Shown here piece by piece: positions 32,423 to 39,064 of a stretch of 44,035 bases of DNA. A program made the translations under genes and the position numbers. Location of the stretch: assembly GCA_016928525.1 (NCBI GenBank), contig JAFGKO010000352.1:1-44035 (forward strand). The letters run 5' to 3'. The first letter of the stretch is position 1. Every line of letters begins with the position of its first letter. Origin of the DNA: Anaerolineales bacterium (GTDB lineage: Bacteria > Chloroflexota > Anaerolineae > Anaerolineales > Villigracilaceae). The notes beneath the pieces were generated by a model that did no database searches, was not told the origin of the DNA, and saw nothing but the letters and a program-made list of their open reading frames with translations.

Positions 32423-34492
32423 ATGAAAGAGTATACCACTGAGTTTTTACGCAATATTGCGCTGGTTTCGCATGGCGGTGCGGGTAAGACCATGTTGGCG
32501 GAAGCAATTCTGCATTTTTCTGGGGCTACCACGCGTCTCGGCAGTGTGGAGGATGGGACAACCGTGTCGGATCATGATGAGGAGGAAATTCGTCGCAAGA
32601 TTTCCATTTATACAAGCGTTATTCCCGTAGAGCATCGCAACCATAAGGTCAATCTATTGGATGCGCCGGGTTATACTGACTTTGTTGGGGAGGTCATTTC
32701 GGCGCTTTCGGTGGCCGATGGAGCGGTCGTGCTGGTCGACTCGGTCGCCGGCCTGGAGGTTGGCACCGAAATCGCCTGGCGCTATGCGCACGATTTCAAC
32801 CTGCCGCGCTTTGTAGTCATCAACAGGCTCGACCGCGATAACGCCAATTTTGCCAAAGCGCTGGCCAGTATAGAAGAATTCTCTGAAACCCGCCTGGTCA
32901 AGGTGCAGTTACCGATCGGCGAGAAGCATGACTTCAAAGGCGTGGTGGACCTGATCAGCATGAAGGCTTATCTGGGCGACGGTAAAAACGCCTCTGATAT
33001 CCCTGCTGAAATGAAAGACGAAGCGGACGCAGCCTATACCGAACTGATTGAAGCGGCTGCGGAAGGGGAAGACGCTCTGCTCGAGAAATATCTTGACAGC
33101 GGTTCTCTCACGGGAGAAGAATTGCTACGCGGTCTAAAGAAAGTTGTCTGTTCCGGAAACTTTGTCCCAGTGTTCTGTACTGCGGGCGGACGTGAGATCG
33201 GGATCGGTCCGTTGCTGAATGCGATGGTCGATTTAATGCCCTCACCAGCAGACATTCCCGCGCGCAAGGCCCGGGGCAAGGACGGCGAGGAAGAACTGGC
33301 CGCCACGGACACTGGCCCCCTGGTTGCTTACGTTTGGAAGACGACCGCTGACCCGTTCGTCGGCAAGATGACCTATTTCCGCATCTTTTCCGGTTCCATG
33401 CAGGCCGACGCGCGTGTCTGGAACCAGAACAAAGGTGAAGAGGAACGCATGGCCGGTTTGCATATCCAGCGCGGCAAGGAGCAGATCGCTATCAAGACCG
33501 TGCATTCCGGTGACATTGCTTCCGTTGCGAAGCTGTCTGTTACTGCTACAGGCGACACCTTCTGTGACAAGGGCCACCCGCTGACCATGCCGGTCCCTGA
33601 ATATCCGTCGGCGTTGTATCAGGTAGCGATTGGCCCCAAAACCCAGGCCGATGCGGCCAAAATCAGTCCCTCGTTGACGCGGCTGTGCGAAGAAGATATG
33701 ACCCTGTCCTGGCACAACGAACCGGCCACCCGGCAGACCATCTTGCAGGGCATGGGTGACCAACATATCGACGTGGCCATTCGTCGCGCCGAGAACAAAT
33801 TCCAGGTTGGGTTGATGACCTTCGAGCCGAAGGTTCCCTACCGCGAAGGCATCACCAAAAAAGCCTCCGCGCAGTATCGCCACAAGAAGCAATCCGGTGG
33901 CGCGGGTCAATTTGGTGAAGTGCATTTGCGTATTGAACCTCTACCGGATGAAGATTTCGAATTTACGGACGAACTGGTTGGCATGAACCTGTCCAAGTCG
34001 TATTTGCCCGCCATTGAGAAAGGTATTGCCAACACCATGGCCGGAGGCGTCGTCGCCGGTTACCCGATGAGCAATGTCAAAGTGATCGTGTATGACGGCA
34101 AGGAACACCCGGTCGACTCCAAACCGGTCGCCTTCGAAATTGCCGGGCGGGAGGCCTTCAAGCTGGCCGTACAGGATGCCGGTCCCGTGCTCTTTGAGCC
34201 GATCATGAACGTGCGTGTTATCGTGCCAGACGCCAACATGGGCGACGTGATGAGTGATCTCAATACGCGTCGCGGTCGCGTACAGGGTACCGAGTCTGAA
34301 CGTGGCAACACGGTGGTCATGGCGCACGTTCCGCTGGCGGAGATGCTGCGTTATACCACTAATATCCGCTCCATTACGGGCGGGCGCGGTTATTTCACGA
34401 TGGAGTTCGATCATTACGAAACGGTCCCTGCGCACCTGGCAGCCGACATCATCGAAGCCCACAAGAAAGAACTGGCTGAAAAGGAAGAATAG
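32423..34492 (+). CDS. Elongation factor G-like protein (EF-G2 type)
   Basis: A 689-residue translational GTPase with all five EF-G domains. The G motifs differ from canonical EF-G: P-loop SHGGAGKT (instead of AHxDAGKTT), DAPGYTDF (instead of DTPGHVDF) and NRLDR (instead of NKMDR), as in the FusA2/EF-G2 group found in Actinobacteria, Thermus and Chloroflexi. Domain IV keeps QYRHKKQSGGAGQFGEV and GYPMSNVKV, and domain V TTNIRSITGGRGYFTMEF. EF-G2 proteins often lack strong ribosome-dependent GTPase; an accessory or recycling role is plausible. GGAAAGG precedes ATG 32423. Monocistronic with promoter and terminator. Confidence 0.93.
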   Translation: MKEYTTEFLRNIALVSHGGAGKTMLAEAILHFSGATTRLGSVEDGTTVSDHDEEEIRRKISIYTSVIPVEHRNHKVNLLDAPGYTDFVGEVISALSVADGAVVLVDSVAGLEVGTEIAWRYAHDFNLPRFVVINRLDRDNANFAKALASIEEFSETRLVKVQLPIGEKHDFKGVVDLISMKAYLGDGKNASDIPAEMKDEADAAYTELIEAAAEGEDALLEKYLDSGSLTGEELLRGLKKVVCSGNFVPVFCTAGGREIGIGPLLNAMVDLMPSPADIPARKARGKDGEEELAATDTGPLVAYVWKTTADPFVGKMTYFRIFSGSMQADARVWNQNKGEEERMAGLHIQRGKEQIAIKTVHSGDIASVAKLSVTATGDTFCDKGHPLTMPVPEYPSALYQVAIGPKTQADAAKISPSLTRLCEEDMTLSWHNEPATRQTILQGMGDQHIDVAIRRAENKFQVGLMTFEPKVPYREGITKKASAQYRHKKQSGGAGQFGEVHLRIEPLPDEDFEFTDELVGMNLSKSYLPAIEKGIANTMAGGVVAGYPMSNVKVIVYDGKEHPVDSKPVAFEIAGREAFKLAVQDAGPVLFEPIMNVRVIVPDANMGDVMSDLNTRRGRVQGTESERGNTVVMAHVPLAEMLRYTTNIRSITGGRGYFTMEFDHYETVPAHLAADIIEAHKKELAEKEE

Positions 34493-34506
34493 AATAGGAT
34501 TGAAAA

Positions 34507-34538
34507 ACAGGACGGGCGAAACCCCGTCCTGTTTTTTT
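34507..34538 (+). terminator. Intrinsic terminator of the EF-G2 gene
   Basis: ACAGGACGGG pairs with CCCGTCCTGT, followed by a run of seven T. Confidence 0.95.
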
Positions 34539-34595
34539 GTAAGAATTGCGGCCGGTAGAGCATCCATTCTATGGCGCTTGCTCACAATTTTTGTC

Positions 34596-34623
34596 TTGAC
34601 AGATTTGGTAAAATTAGTACAAT
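34596..34623 (+). promoter_or_regulatory. Sigma70-type promoter of the cysK-cysE unit
   Basis: TTGACA (34596-34601), 16-nt spacer, TACAAT (34618-34623). Same architecture as the promoter at 36715-36742. Transcription should start near 34630, shortly before the leader peptide. Confidence 0.85.
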
Positions 34624-34664
34624 AAACGTCAGTATTTTCTAGTAAATTAATCGGAGACATATTC

Positions 34665-34700
34665 ATGTACTATTGCTCGTGTCTGAGGCGGGGTTTGTAG
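34665..34700 (+). CDS. Cysteine leader peptide MYYCSCLRRGL (copy 1)
   Basis: ATG 34665 to TAG 34700 encodes 11 residues with Cys codons at positions 4 and 6. GGAG at 34653-34656 is a well-placed ribosome site (8 nt). The first seven codons are base-for-base identical to the leader at 36780-36815, and the next four differ in only three bases. Its end (codons 8-11) is part of the antiterminator stem. By analogy with his, trp and mycobacterial poly-Cys leaders, ribosome stalling at the Cys codons when Cys-tRNA is scarce would control cysK-cysE; this is inference from the layout. Confidence 0.82.
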   Translation: MYYCSCLRRGL

Positions 34701-34820
34701 CTGCCGCCCTCGGTGTTCAAAAAACACGCTTAACTGACTGAAGGACGGTGGCCGAATCCCGCATGCGAACGTTCCGCATAGCGCTTGGTCGCTGTCCTTT
34801 TTGATTACCAGTTAAGCGTG
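34688..34820 (+). promoter_or_regulatory. Cysteine-responsive transcription attenuator (copy 1)
   Basis: Two exclusive structures. Antiterminator: GCGGGGTT (34688-34695) with AATCCCGC (34755-34762), plus GCTGCCG (34700-34706) with CGGTGGC (34746-34752). Terminator: AAGGACGGTGGCC (34741-34753) with GGTCGCTGTCCTT (34787-34799), 13 pairs including G-U, followed by five T (34798-34802); a small hairpin ATGCG/CGCAT sits in its loop. A ribosome at the leader stop would cover 34688-34706 and allow the terminator; one stalled at the Cys codons leaves it free. A further perfect 12-bp stem joins CACGCTTAACTG (34725-34736) with 34809-34820 beyond the T-run; its role is unclear. Every stem recurs with compensated changes at 36803-36937. 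Confidence 0.8.
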
Positions 34821-34850
34821 GGTCATTTAACCTGACTTATACAGCCTCAT

Positions 34851-34921
34851 AACCGCAAGGTCGCTAAGTCTCAAAGACACTAAGATAAATAAGTTGTGTG
34901 TCTCAGTGACTTGGTGGTAAC
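34851..34921. repeat. Dispersed palindrome family D, copy 2
   Basis: AACCGCAAGGTCGCTAAGTC ... GTGTGTCTCAGTGACTTGG forms an imperfect long inverted repeat between the attenuator and cysK. Together with the attenuator it accounts for the 450-bp gap 34493-34942. Confidence 0.75.
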
Positions 34922-34942
34922 AAATTCAGATAGGAATAAAAC

Positions 34943-35878
34943 ATGAAAATTGCATCGAATGTAACTGAATTGATCGGTAACACTCCATTGGTACGCCTCA
35001 ACCGGATTACAGAAAGCGTAAATGCCGAGATCGTTGCGAAACTCGAATTCTTCAACCCGGCGCACAGCGTCAAGGACCGCATTGGCTTTTCGATGATCGA
35101 CGCGGCGGAGAAGTCGGGCACGCTCAAGCCGGGACAGGTTATCGTCGAGCCGACCAGCGGCAATACGGGAATCGCCCTGGCAATGGTCGCTGCGGCAAAG
35201 GGCTATAAGTGCATTCTGACCATGCCCGATAGCATGTCAAAGGAACGCCGAATATTGCTGCGCGCCTTTGGAGCCGAACTCATTCTCACACCCGGGCCGG
35301 ACGGTATGGGCGGCGCTATCCGTAAAGCAGAAGAAATGGTCGCCTCCGATCCAAAGACCTATTTCATGCCTCAGCAGTTCAAGAATCCCGCTAACCCGGA
35401 AATCCATCGCAAAACCACTGCGGAGGAGATCTGGCGCGATACCGACGGTAAAGTTGATATTCTTGTTTCGGGAGTTGGCACTGGCGGGACCATCACTGGC
35501 GTGAGCGAGGTGCTCAAGGCGCGCAAGCCATCGTTCCAGGCCATTGCTGTCGAACCGGATGCATCCCCGGTGCTCTCAGGTGGCGGGAAGGGCCCGCACA
35601 AGATTCAGGGTATTGGCGCGGGCTTCGTGCCGGATGTGCTCAACACGAAGATCTATGATGAAATCATCCGTGTCACGGATGAAGATGCGATGAGCACTGC
35701 CCGCCGTATGGCAACTCAGGAAGGTCTGCTGGTGGGCATCTCGTCTGGCGCAGCCGTCTGGGCGGCGTTGCAGGTGGCGGGCCGGGCGGAAAACGCCGGG
35801 AAGTTGATCGTGGTCATCATCCCATCTTTCGGCGAACGCTATCTTTCGTCCCCGCTCTACCAGCATCTGGCAGATTAA
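34943..35878 (+). CDS. cysK: Cysteine synthase A (O-acetylserine sulfhydrylase)
   Basis: A 311-residue PLP enzyme of fold type II that makes cysteine from O-acetylserine and sulfide. PLP Lys44 lies in HSVKDRIG; the substrate loop PTSGNTG (about 70-76), the phosphate-binding [10 protein letters not shown] and the serine in GISSGAA are all present, as is [14 protein letters not shown] 34943 has AGGA 7 nt upstream. It is directly followed by cysE (33 bp), supplying O-acetylserine; the two proteins normally form the cysteine synthase complex. Controlled by the upstream Cys leader element. Confidence 0.97.
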   Translation: MKIASNVTELIGNTPLVRLNRITESVNAEIVAKLEFFNPAHSVKDRIGFSMIDAAEKSGTLKPGQVIVEPTSGNTGIALAMVAAAKGYKCILTMPDSMSKERRILLRAFGAELILTPGPDGMGGAIRKAEEMVASDPKTYFMPQQFKNPANPEIHRKTTAEEIWRDTDGKVDILVSGVGTGGTITGVSEVLKARKPSFQAIAVEPDASPVLSGGGKGPHKIQGIGAGFVPDVLNTKIYDEIIRVTDEDAMSTARRMATQEGLLVGISSGAAVWAALQVAGRAENAGKLIVVIIPSFGERYLSSPLYQHLAD

Positions 35879-35911
35879 CCGTTTACAACGAAATGCAACA
35901 AAGGAATTGAT

Positions 35912-36667
35912 ATGACTACAGAAACCATTTCACCCCATCCGCTGATACGACCCTTCAAGAGCGTGGTGGATTATTTCTCCAAAATCAAACGTGACATCGC
36001 CTCGGTCATCGAACGTGACCCGGCGGCACGTTCCTGGCTGGAAGTGATGCTGGTGTATTCCGGCCTGCATGCCATCTGGATCCATCGCATCACACACTGG
36101 TTATGGCAGCAAAAGGTCCGTTTTCTGGCGCGCGGACTTTCCCAGTTCGCGCGTTGGTTGACAGGCATCGAAATCCATCCAGGCGCGACCCTCGGCCCTG
36201 GTTTCTTCATCGACCATGGCATGGGCGTGGTCATCGGTGAGACCGCCGAAGTGGGTGCGGACGTGACCCTCTACCACGGTGTAACGCTCGGTGGCACCAG
36301 CTTGAATAAAGGCAAGCGCCATCCCACTATTGGAGACCGGGTGGTGATCGGCGCGGGCGCAAAGGTGCTGGGCGCCATCACTGTCGGCGCTGACAGCCGC
36401 ATTGGCGCGAACGCTGTCGTGGTGCGTTCGGTCCCAGAAAACTCGGTTGTTGTCGGCGTGCCGGGTCAAATCGTCCGGCGCAGCCAGCCCACGCATGCCC
36501 CTGACCTGAACCATACCTCTTTGCCAGACATCCTGGGCGTGACGCTCAAAGAATTATTGCAACGTGTAGATGACCTTGAAGCGCGCGTGGACGGCCATAC
36601 CGATGAGCGCGGTCACATCCATGCCCCACAGGAGGAAGGCTGGGTTGGAGCGGATTTCTCTATCTAA
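35912..36667 (+). CDS. cysE: Serine O-acetyltransferase
   Basis: A 251-residue left-handed beta-helix acetyltransferase, converting serine and acetyl-CoA to O-acetylserine. The N-terminal helical part ([17 protein letters not shown]) is followed by hexapeptide repeats with the catalytic motif [18 protein letters not shown] and [22 protein letters not shown], cut here to the key HGVTLGG and KRHPTIG. The C-terminal 60 residues ([19 protein letters not shown]) are longer than usual and may bear the CysK-binding tail at FSI, since a C-terminal Ile is required for docking in CysK and the last residue here is Ile. AAAGGA precedes the ATG. Confidence 0.96.
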   Translation: MTTETISPHPLIRPFKSVVDYFSKIKRDIASVIERDPAARSWLEVMLVYSGLHAIWIHRITHWLWQQKVRFLARGLSQFARWLTGIEIHPGATLGPGFFIDHGMGVVIGETAEVGADVTLYHGVTLGGTSLNKGKRHPTIGDRVVIGAGAKVLGAITVGADSRIGANAVVVRSVPENSVVVGVPGQIVRRSQPTHAPDLNHTSLPDILGVTLKELLQRVDDLEARVDGHTDERGHIHAPQEEGWVGADFSI

Positions 36668-36714
36668 CGGGTAAGAATTGTGCCTCTTGGCTACTCTAAA
36701 TCGAAGAATAATTC

Positions 36715-36742
36715 TTGACAAATAAGACAAGTATAGTAGAAT
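36715..36742 (+). promoter_or_regulatory. Sigma70-type promoter of the cysM-moeZ unit
   Basis: TTGACA (36715-36720), 16-nt spacer, TAGAAT (36737-36742); the same spacing as the cysK promoter. Confidence 0.85.
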
Positions 36743-36779
36743 AATTAAGAACAAATTCTAGTTTATTAAGGTGCTGAAT

Positions 36780-36815
36780 ATGTACTATTGCTCGTGTCTG
36801 GGGCGGGGTTCGTAG
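36780..36815 (+). CDS. Cysteine leader peptide MYYCSCLGRGS (copy 2)
   Basis: ATG 36780 to TAG 36815, 11 residues with Cys at 4 and 6, AAGGTG ribosome site 8 nt upstream. The first seven codons match copy 1 exactly. The two leaders and promoters with unlike flanks in between point to a functional unit that was duplicated or kept. Confidence 0.82.
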   Translation: MYYCSCLGRGS

Positions 36816-36937
36816 CCACCGCTCCTTCCTGAAACGAACGGCCAACATCCGAAGGACGGTGGGCGACCCCGCATGTGAAAATTGTGTTCACATAGTGTTC
36901 GCGCGCTGTCCTTTTTGTTTACTCGTTGGCCGTTTTT
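36803..36937 (+). promoter_or_regulatory. Cysteine-responsive transcription attenuator (copy 2)
   Basis: Antiterminator: GCGGGGT (36803-36809) with ACCCCGC (36866-36872) and CCACCG (36816-36821) with CGGTGG (36857-36862). Terminator: AAGGACGGTGGGCG (36852-36865) with CGCGCGCTGTCCTT ending 36913, one G-G mismatch, then five T (36912-36916). The loop hairpin is ATGTGAA (36873-36879) with TTCACAT (36887-36893). The flanking stem is AACGGCCAAC (36837-36846) with GTTGGCCGTT (36925-36934), unrelated in sequence to copy 1 but equally perfect, here followed by its own T-run. The GGAG of the cysM start follows at 36943. Confidence 0.8.
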
Positions 36938-36951
36938 CTTTTGGAGTTTGA

Positions 36952-37932
36952 ATGACCTTAGTGCAACATCGACTACTACAGACTGCAATCTCAGAATCGG
37001 ATGGGCTGGAAGCTCATGTCGGGAATACCCCGCTGCTCCCACTCCGCCGCATCGGACCAAGCCCTTCGACTCCGCTCAGGACAAGCCTTAACCTGCCGCC
37101 GTCTGTCAGGGTTTATGCCAAGGCTGAATGGTTCAATCCAGGCGGCTCGGTCAAGGACCGCCCCGCGCTCAACATCATCCGTACCGCTCTTGCCAACGGC
37201 GATTTACGTCCCGGCAAACGTTTGCTCGATTCGACTTCCGGGAACATGGGTATATCCTATGCCACGTTTGGCGCTTCGATGGGCATCCCGGTCACATTGA
37301 CCATGCCTGAAAATGCCAGTAGTGAGCGCATCAACATCCTGCGCGCGCTGGGAGCCAAACTGGTTTTGACCGATCCGCTCGAAGGTTCGGATGGAGCCAT
37401 CCTCGTAGCTCGTAAAATGGCTGCCGAAAAACCGGACCTGTACTGGTATGCCAACCAGTATGACAACCCGGCTAACTGGCTGGCGCATTACGCTTCTACC
37501 GGCCCTGAGATCTGGGAACAAACAAACGGCCAAGTCACGCATTTCGTGGCGGGCCTGGGTACCTCTGGGACGATGACCGGCGTTGGAAAATACCTGCGCG
37601 AGATGAACTCCACGGTGCAAATTATCGCCGGGCAGCCAGATGACGCTTTTCACGGGCTGGAAGGGCTCAAGCACATCGAAACTGCCATCAAGCCGGGCAT
37701 CTACGACGTCAATTTTGCCGATCACACGCTTGAAGTCTCAACCGAAGACGCGCATACGATGGTTTTGCGCCTGGCGCGCGAGGAAGGTTTATTCGTGGGC
37801 ATTTCATCCGGCGCAGCGGCGGTAGCTGCTTTTCAGGTGGCTTCCGCGTTGGAAGAAGGCCTGGTGGTGACTGTCTTCCCGGATGCCGGTTACAAGTACC
37901 TGAGCGATAGAAATCTTTGGGGAGGGAAGTAG
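36952..37932 (+). CDS. Cysteine synthase family protein (CysM-like)
   Basis: A 326-residue PLP-dependent beta-substitution enzyme with Lys68 in GGSVKDRPALN, STSGNMGISYA as the substrate loop, GLGTSGTMTGVG for phosphate binding and GISSGAAAV. Because it is followed by mec, a MoaD-like carrier and a MoeB-rhodanese gene, it probably uses thiocarboxylated CysO as sulfur donor, as CysM does in Mycobacterium tuberculosis (inference). Residues about 36-46 (PSPSTPLRTSL) are an in-frame insert from dispersed repeat G between strand 1 (GNTPLLPLRRIG) and PPSVRVYAKAEW. ATG 36952 has TTGGAG 5 nt upstream. Confidence 0.93.
   Translation: MTLVQHRLLQTAISESDGLEAHVGNTPLLPLRRIGPSPSTPLRTSLNLPPSVRVYAKAEWFNPGGSVKDRPALNIIRTALANGDLRPGKRLLDSTSGNMGISYATFGASMGIPVTLTMPENASSERINILRALGAKLVLTDPLEGSDGAILVARKMAAEKPDLYWYANQYDNPANWLAHYASTGPEIWEQTNGQVTHFVAGLGTSGTMTGVGKYLREMNSTVQIIAGQPDDAFHGLEGLKHIETAIKPGIYDVNFADHTLEVSTEDAHTMVLRLAREEGLFVGISSGAAAVAAFQVASALEEGLVVTVFPDAGYKYLSDRNLWGGK
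37059..37090. repeat. In-frame dispersed repeat G inside the cysM-like gene
   Basis: GCCCTTCGACTCCGCTCAGG followed by ACAAGCC, the reverse complement of the element in the methyltransferase gene at 31622-31647, with three changes in the centre. Confidence 0.75.
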
Positions 37933-38360
37933 TGTTGTTTATCAACGAAGAAATTCTGACCCAAATCTACGCCCATGGTGAAGCGGCTTACCCCGAAGAA
38001 GGGGCGGGTTTCCTGCTGGGCAGTGACGATGGGGAGCAGCGGCATATTGCACAGATTTTCGTCACCGAAAATGCGCGTGAGGATGAGGCGCGGCATAACA
38101 GATACCTGGTCACACCACAGGAATATCTCCAGGCCGAGATAGCAGCGGAGATGCTTGGGTTGAGTCTGATCGGGGTATTCCATTCGCATCCCGACCATCC
38201 CAACCGTCCCTCTGAATTTGACCGCGAGTGGGCACAGCCGTTCTTTTCGTATATCATCACCAGTGTCAATGATGGGAAGGCCGTCGAGTCACGCTCCTGG
38301 CGGCTGGCCGAAGACCGGTCGATGTTTGAAGAAGAAAAGATAATATCAACACAACTATAG
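37932..38360 (+). CDS. JAMM/MPN+ metalloprotease, Mec-like
   Basis: A 142-residue zinc protease with the JAMM signature: an upstream Glu (PEEGAGFLLG) and HSHPDHPNRPSEFD. In mycobacteria Mec removes the newly made cysteine from the C-terminus of CysO; a similar job is expected here from its place between cysM and cysO. GTG 37932 overlaps the cysM stop by one base and has GGGAGGG 4-7 nt upstream, so it is preferred to a TTG at 37917. Inserted loop residues between GFLLG and the His motif are of normal length. Confidence 0.9.
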   Translation: MLFINEEILTQIYAHGEAAYPEEGAGFLLGSDDGEQRHIAQIFVTENAREDEARHNRYLVTPQEYLQAEIAAEMLGLSLIGVFHSHPDHPNRPSEFDREWAQPFFSYIITSVNDGKAVESRSWRLAEDRSMFEEEKIISTQL

Positions 38361-38369
38361 GAGTATAAA

Positions 38370-38681
38370 ATGTCTCTCTATTTCGTACGTCACCAACATG
38401 ATGCAGAAACCTGCCCGGCAAAAGACCCGCAAATGGGCCAGATGCTGGTGCAGCACGTCAGCAAGTCGAACGCGCACAAGTTCGGCGTAGATTTGATCGG
38501 CGATGCCGTTTTAGATGGCCAGCACACTTTTGTGATGATCCTGGAAGCCGAGGATAAGGAATATATCGAGAATTTCATGCAACCCTTTGCGATGGCAGGT
38601 TCGGTTGAGATTTCCCCTGCTTCTACCTGCGAAACGGTGGTCGAGCGCCAGGGTTGCGAACCCGTCCCGGCTGCGGATTGA
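38370..38681 (+). CDS. Small hypothetical protein of the cysteine operon
   Basis: A 103-residue protein (YFVRHQHDAETCPAKDPQMG, VMILEAEDKEYIENFMQPF, CETVVERQGCEP). The alternating pattern and length suggest a dimeric alpha/beta ferredoxin-like fold as in DUF3303/DUF4242, with three Cys (14, about 89 and 97) and a conserved-looking HxHxxxxC. I do not recognise a known function; its position between mec and cysO suggests a part in sulfur transfer. AGGAG is placed 7 nt before the ATG. Confidence 0.75.
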   Translation: MSLYFVRHQHDAETCPAKDPQMGQMLVQHVSKSNAHKFGVDLIGDAVLDGQHTFVMILEAEDKEYIENFMQPFAMAGSVEISPASTCETVVERQGCEPVPAAD

Positions 38682-38719
38682 AATCGGACGTTTTGAAGGT
38701 TAGAATAAGTAATAAATAC

Positions 38720-38770
38720 CGGAGCGCAGACTTCAGTCTGCAAAGTTAGCGGACTGAAGTCCGCGTTCCG
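38720..38770. repeat. Dispersed palindrome family C, copy 2
   Basis: GGAGCGCAGACTTCAGTC and GACTGAAGTCCGCGTTCC are complementary arms; relative of 24261-24315. It is located within the operon, between the hypothetical gene and cysO, and could attenuate or stabilise the message. Confidence 0.85.
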
Positions 38771-38790
38771 CAAGAAGTTTATGAGGTTAC

Positions 38791-39063
38791 ATGACAACTT
38801 TGAAAATCCCCACTCCCCTGCGTTATTACACGGCCGGACAGGCCGAAGTGGCCGTGAGCGGCTCCACTGTGGCTGCGGCCATGCGGGACCTTGTGGAACA
38901 ATATCCCACACTCGAACAGCATCTGTACAATGGCAAAGGCGAAATGCGGGCTTTTGTCAATTTGTTCCTGGGTGAAAATAATGTCAAGGATTTGCAGGGA
39001 CTTGAGACGCCACTGAGCGAAGGGGATACGCTGCGACTGATCCCCTCGATTGCAGGAGGCTGA
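38791..39063 (+). CDS. MoaD/ThiS-family sulfur carrier protein (CysO-like)
   Basis: A 90-residue ubiquitin-like protein ending in the di-glycine tail IAGG that is adenylated and thiocarboxylated. Fold markers: TLKIPTPLRYYT, SGSTVAAAMRDLVEQYP, GDTLRLIPSIAGG. It would be charged by the adjacent MoeB-rhodanese protein and used by the CysM-like enzyme, then released by the JAMM protease. GAGG precedes the ATG by 5 nt. MoaD for molybdopterin is an alternative, but the neighbours favour cysteine synthesis. Confidence 0.93.
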   Translation: MTTLKIPTPLRYYTAGQAEVAVSGSTVAAAMRDLVEQYPTLEQHLYNGKGEMRAFVNLFLGENNVKDLQGLETPLSEGDTLRLIPSIAGG

Positions 39064-39064
39064 G

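Noticed and set aside
34741..34762. T-box riboswitch in the cys leaders (GGTGG...CCCGC resembles a T-box sequence)
   Set aside because: No Stem I or specifier loop precedes it, the match to the T-box core is poor, and the leader peptide with overlapping antiterminator arms explains the region better.
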